A stretch of DNA of 64,000 nt from assembly GCF_029889885.1 (NCBI RefSeq), contig NZ_JARANY010000009.1:32603-96602 (forward strand), read 5' to 3'. The position numbers and the translations under genes were made by a program. This stretch comes from Chromohalobacter sp. 296-RDG. Lineage in GTDB: Bacteria > Pseudomonadota > Gammaproteobacteria > Pseudomonadales > Halomonadaceae. Each line of letters opens with the position of its first letter. Positions within the stretch are counted from its first letter, which is position 1. A model generated the notes under the pieces. The model was given only the letters and a program-made list of their open reading frames with translations. It was not told the origin of the DNA and did not search any database. Below, one piece after another: positions 63,216-64,000 of this stretch.

Positions 63216-63523
63216 GCCTCCGGCACCACAAGCGTCAATCCCACACTCAGAACACGCCGCCCTTTTCCAATGCCGGCAACACAGGCACAGGAAACGTTGG
63301 CTCGACGCCGGTGAGGTTCGACAAGGGAGGGTTTACTGGGCGGCGCCAAGGAGCACTTCATGATCTTGCCGTGCGCCTGAGACAATAACGACCTGACGCA
63401 CATTCAGGAATACGTACTCCAGCTCTGGGGCGCCTTGGTATGTGCAGGGTATCGTGCAGAATCCCAGCGTCTGAGATCAGCGAATATGCGTCACGTTGGT
63501 GACGCCTTACCCTATAATAAACA
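63216..63523. other. Non-coding stretch with an inverted repeat and a TATAAT
   Basis: About 300 bp without a credible gene. Short open frames here lack ribosome sites and family features. A perfect 7-bp inverted repeat GCGTCAC-GTTG-GTGACGC (63488-63505) is followed 7 bp later by TATAAT (63513-63518) on the plus strand. This would be an operator-promoter arrangement, but it points into the antisense side of the lipoprotein gene. Confidence 0.4.
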
Positions 63524-63527
63524 TACA

Positions 63528-63554
63528 AAAGGCCGGGCAAATTGCCCAGCCTTT
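63528..63554 (-). terminator. terminator of the small lipoprotein gene
   Basis: On the minus strand AAAGGCTGGGCAA pairs with TTGCCCGGCCTTT (one mismatch) and is followed by TTTTGT, 30 bp after the lipoprotein stop. Confidence 0.8.
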
Positions 63555-63583
63555 CAGGAATTCCAAGCGATCAACGCAGAGCC

Positions 63584-63784
63584 TTAGTCCTGCGCGTCCT
63601 CGGCTGCATTTTGAATATCCTCACCCGCTTCTTCCATGCTATCGCCAGCATCGTCCATAGCGTTATCCACGGATTCTCCAGCCTCTTCTGCGGGGCCGTT
63701 ATCGTCGCACGCCACGACACCAACTGCCGTCATGCCAATGATCAGCGCCAAGGCCATTTTCCGAAGCCATTCACTACGCAGCAT
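63584..63784 (-). CDS. small acidic lipoprotein, entericidin-like
   Basis: A 66-residue precursor with a lipoprotein signal MLRSEWLRKMALALIIGMTA, followed by VGVVAC, where Cys is lipidated. The mature part is about 40 residues and very acidic with 11-residue periodicity (AGESVDNAMDD, AGDSMEEAGED), a likely amphipathic helix. It resembles entericidin-type peptides, but those are basic or neutral, so the assignment is loose. Asp at position +2 (CDD) would favour retention in the inner membrane under the Lol rule. The ATG at 63784 follows AAGGAG. Confidence 0.75.
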   Translation of the reverse strand: MLRSEWLRKMALALIIGMTAVGVVACDDNGPAEEAGESVDNAMDDAGDSMEEAGEDIQNAAEDAQD

Positions 63785-63889
63785 ACTATTCTCCTTAATG
63801 ATTACGTACTCCATGTACGATGCTCACTTAAGCACAGAGGACAACAACAGGCAAATAGTACGGAAACTACGGCATATGCATAGGCATAA

Positions 63890-63921
63890 AAAACCCCCGC
63901 CTCTTTCGAAGCGGGGGTTTT
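63890..63921. terminator. strong bidirectional terminator near window end
   Basis: A perfect 11-bp stem AAAACCCCCGC / GCGGGGGTTTT with a 10-nt loop and A/T tails. It lies upstream of the lipoprotein gene, so it probably ends a leftward gene beyond the window edge. No gene is visible from 63922 to 64000. Confidence 0.8.
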
Positions 63922-64000
63922 CGAATAAATGCCTGAAATGCCTGACGATGACGGGCCGGCCATCCGGGACTCTCCATGGGGAAGGCCCTCAATGAATGAA

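Noticed and set aside
63194..63388. 64-residue open frame downstream of yaaA (MAGLEPASLRHHK...)
   Set aside because: It begins within the yaaA hairpin, has no ribosome site, and its composition resembles a chance translation of a GC-rich intergenic region.

Overview
This 64 kb window is chromosomal DNA of a GC-rich gammaproteobacterium, most likely a member of the Halomonadaceae (Chromohalobacter or Halomonas type). The reasons are an ectoine hydroxylase gene (ectD) typical of halophiles, Pseudomonas/Halomonas-like gene orders (dut-algC-argB, xerD-dsbC-hom-thrC-recJ, rpsP-rimM-trmD-rplS next to ffh) and many acidic proteins. This is an inference; no 16S rRNA gene is present. I see no prophage, insertion sequence, CRISPR array or integron. 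Nearly all of it is ordered core genome.

Layout. 1-3.6 kb: nucleotide, sugar and arginine genes plus the nucleoid-occlusion factor (dut end, algC, argB, slmA). 3.7-8.8 kb: rpoH-ftsX-ftsE-ftsY on the minus strand, divergent from rsmD-zapB. 8.8-12.3 kb: rimI, a large holD-like gene, bolA, a 14-TM-type efflux pump and a small acidic protein. 12.6-15.3 kb: lysS and prfB, the latter with its programmed frameshift. 15.6-20.7 kb: an oligopeptide ABC transporter with a fused OppD-OppF ATPase. 21-23.3 kb: ectD and a FadL-type porin. 23.6-27.4 kb: a MerR-regulated copper ATPase operon ending in a 25-residue membrane peptide, then a VOC-fold gene. 27.5-34 kb: recJ, thrC, hom, dsbC, xerD. 34-37.7 kb: rplS, trmD, rimM, rpsP, ffh. 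38-42.6 kb: ypjD, corB, an LplT-PlsC fusion and a TetR regulator. 42.8-47.9 kb: a degenerate SRAP protein, pitrilysin, exonuclease I. 48-52.9 kb: minE-minD-minC and a large DUF349 protein. 53 kb: an initiator tRNA. 53.1-64 kb: small enzymes, stress proteins and proteins of unknown function, ending with a small acidic lipoprotein.

Cell division is a recurring theme: SlmA, FtsE/FtsX, FtsY, ZapB and MinCDE are all here, with Ffh/FtsY (SRP targeting) and RpoH (heat shock) close by.

The strongest unexplained signal is a family of non-coding mosaic elements built from 7-bp units. At 12.44-12.63, 27.44-27.56 and 30.83-30.89 kb, and in degenerate form at 14.17-14.23 kb, a run of heptamers on one strand is followed, after a spacer, by a run of related heptamers in inverted orientation. 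At two loci these are accompanied by small 5-3-5 hairpins, one pair of which differs only by compensatory changes. Other points worth checking are an SRAP-family protein lacking all four active-site residues, a nearly identical tandem duplication of metal-binding domains in CopA beside a MerR regulator with non-CueR ligands, the micro-ORF coupled to copA, and an enlarged HolD-like protein.
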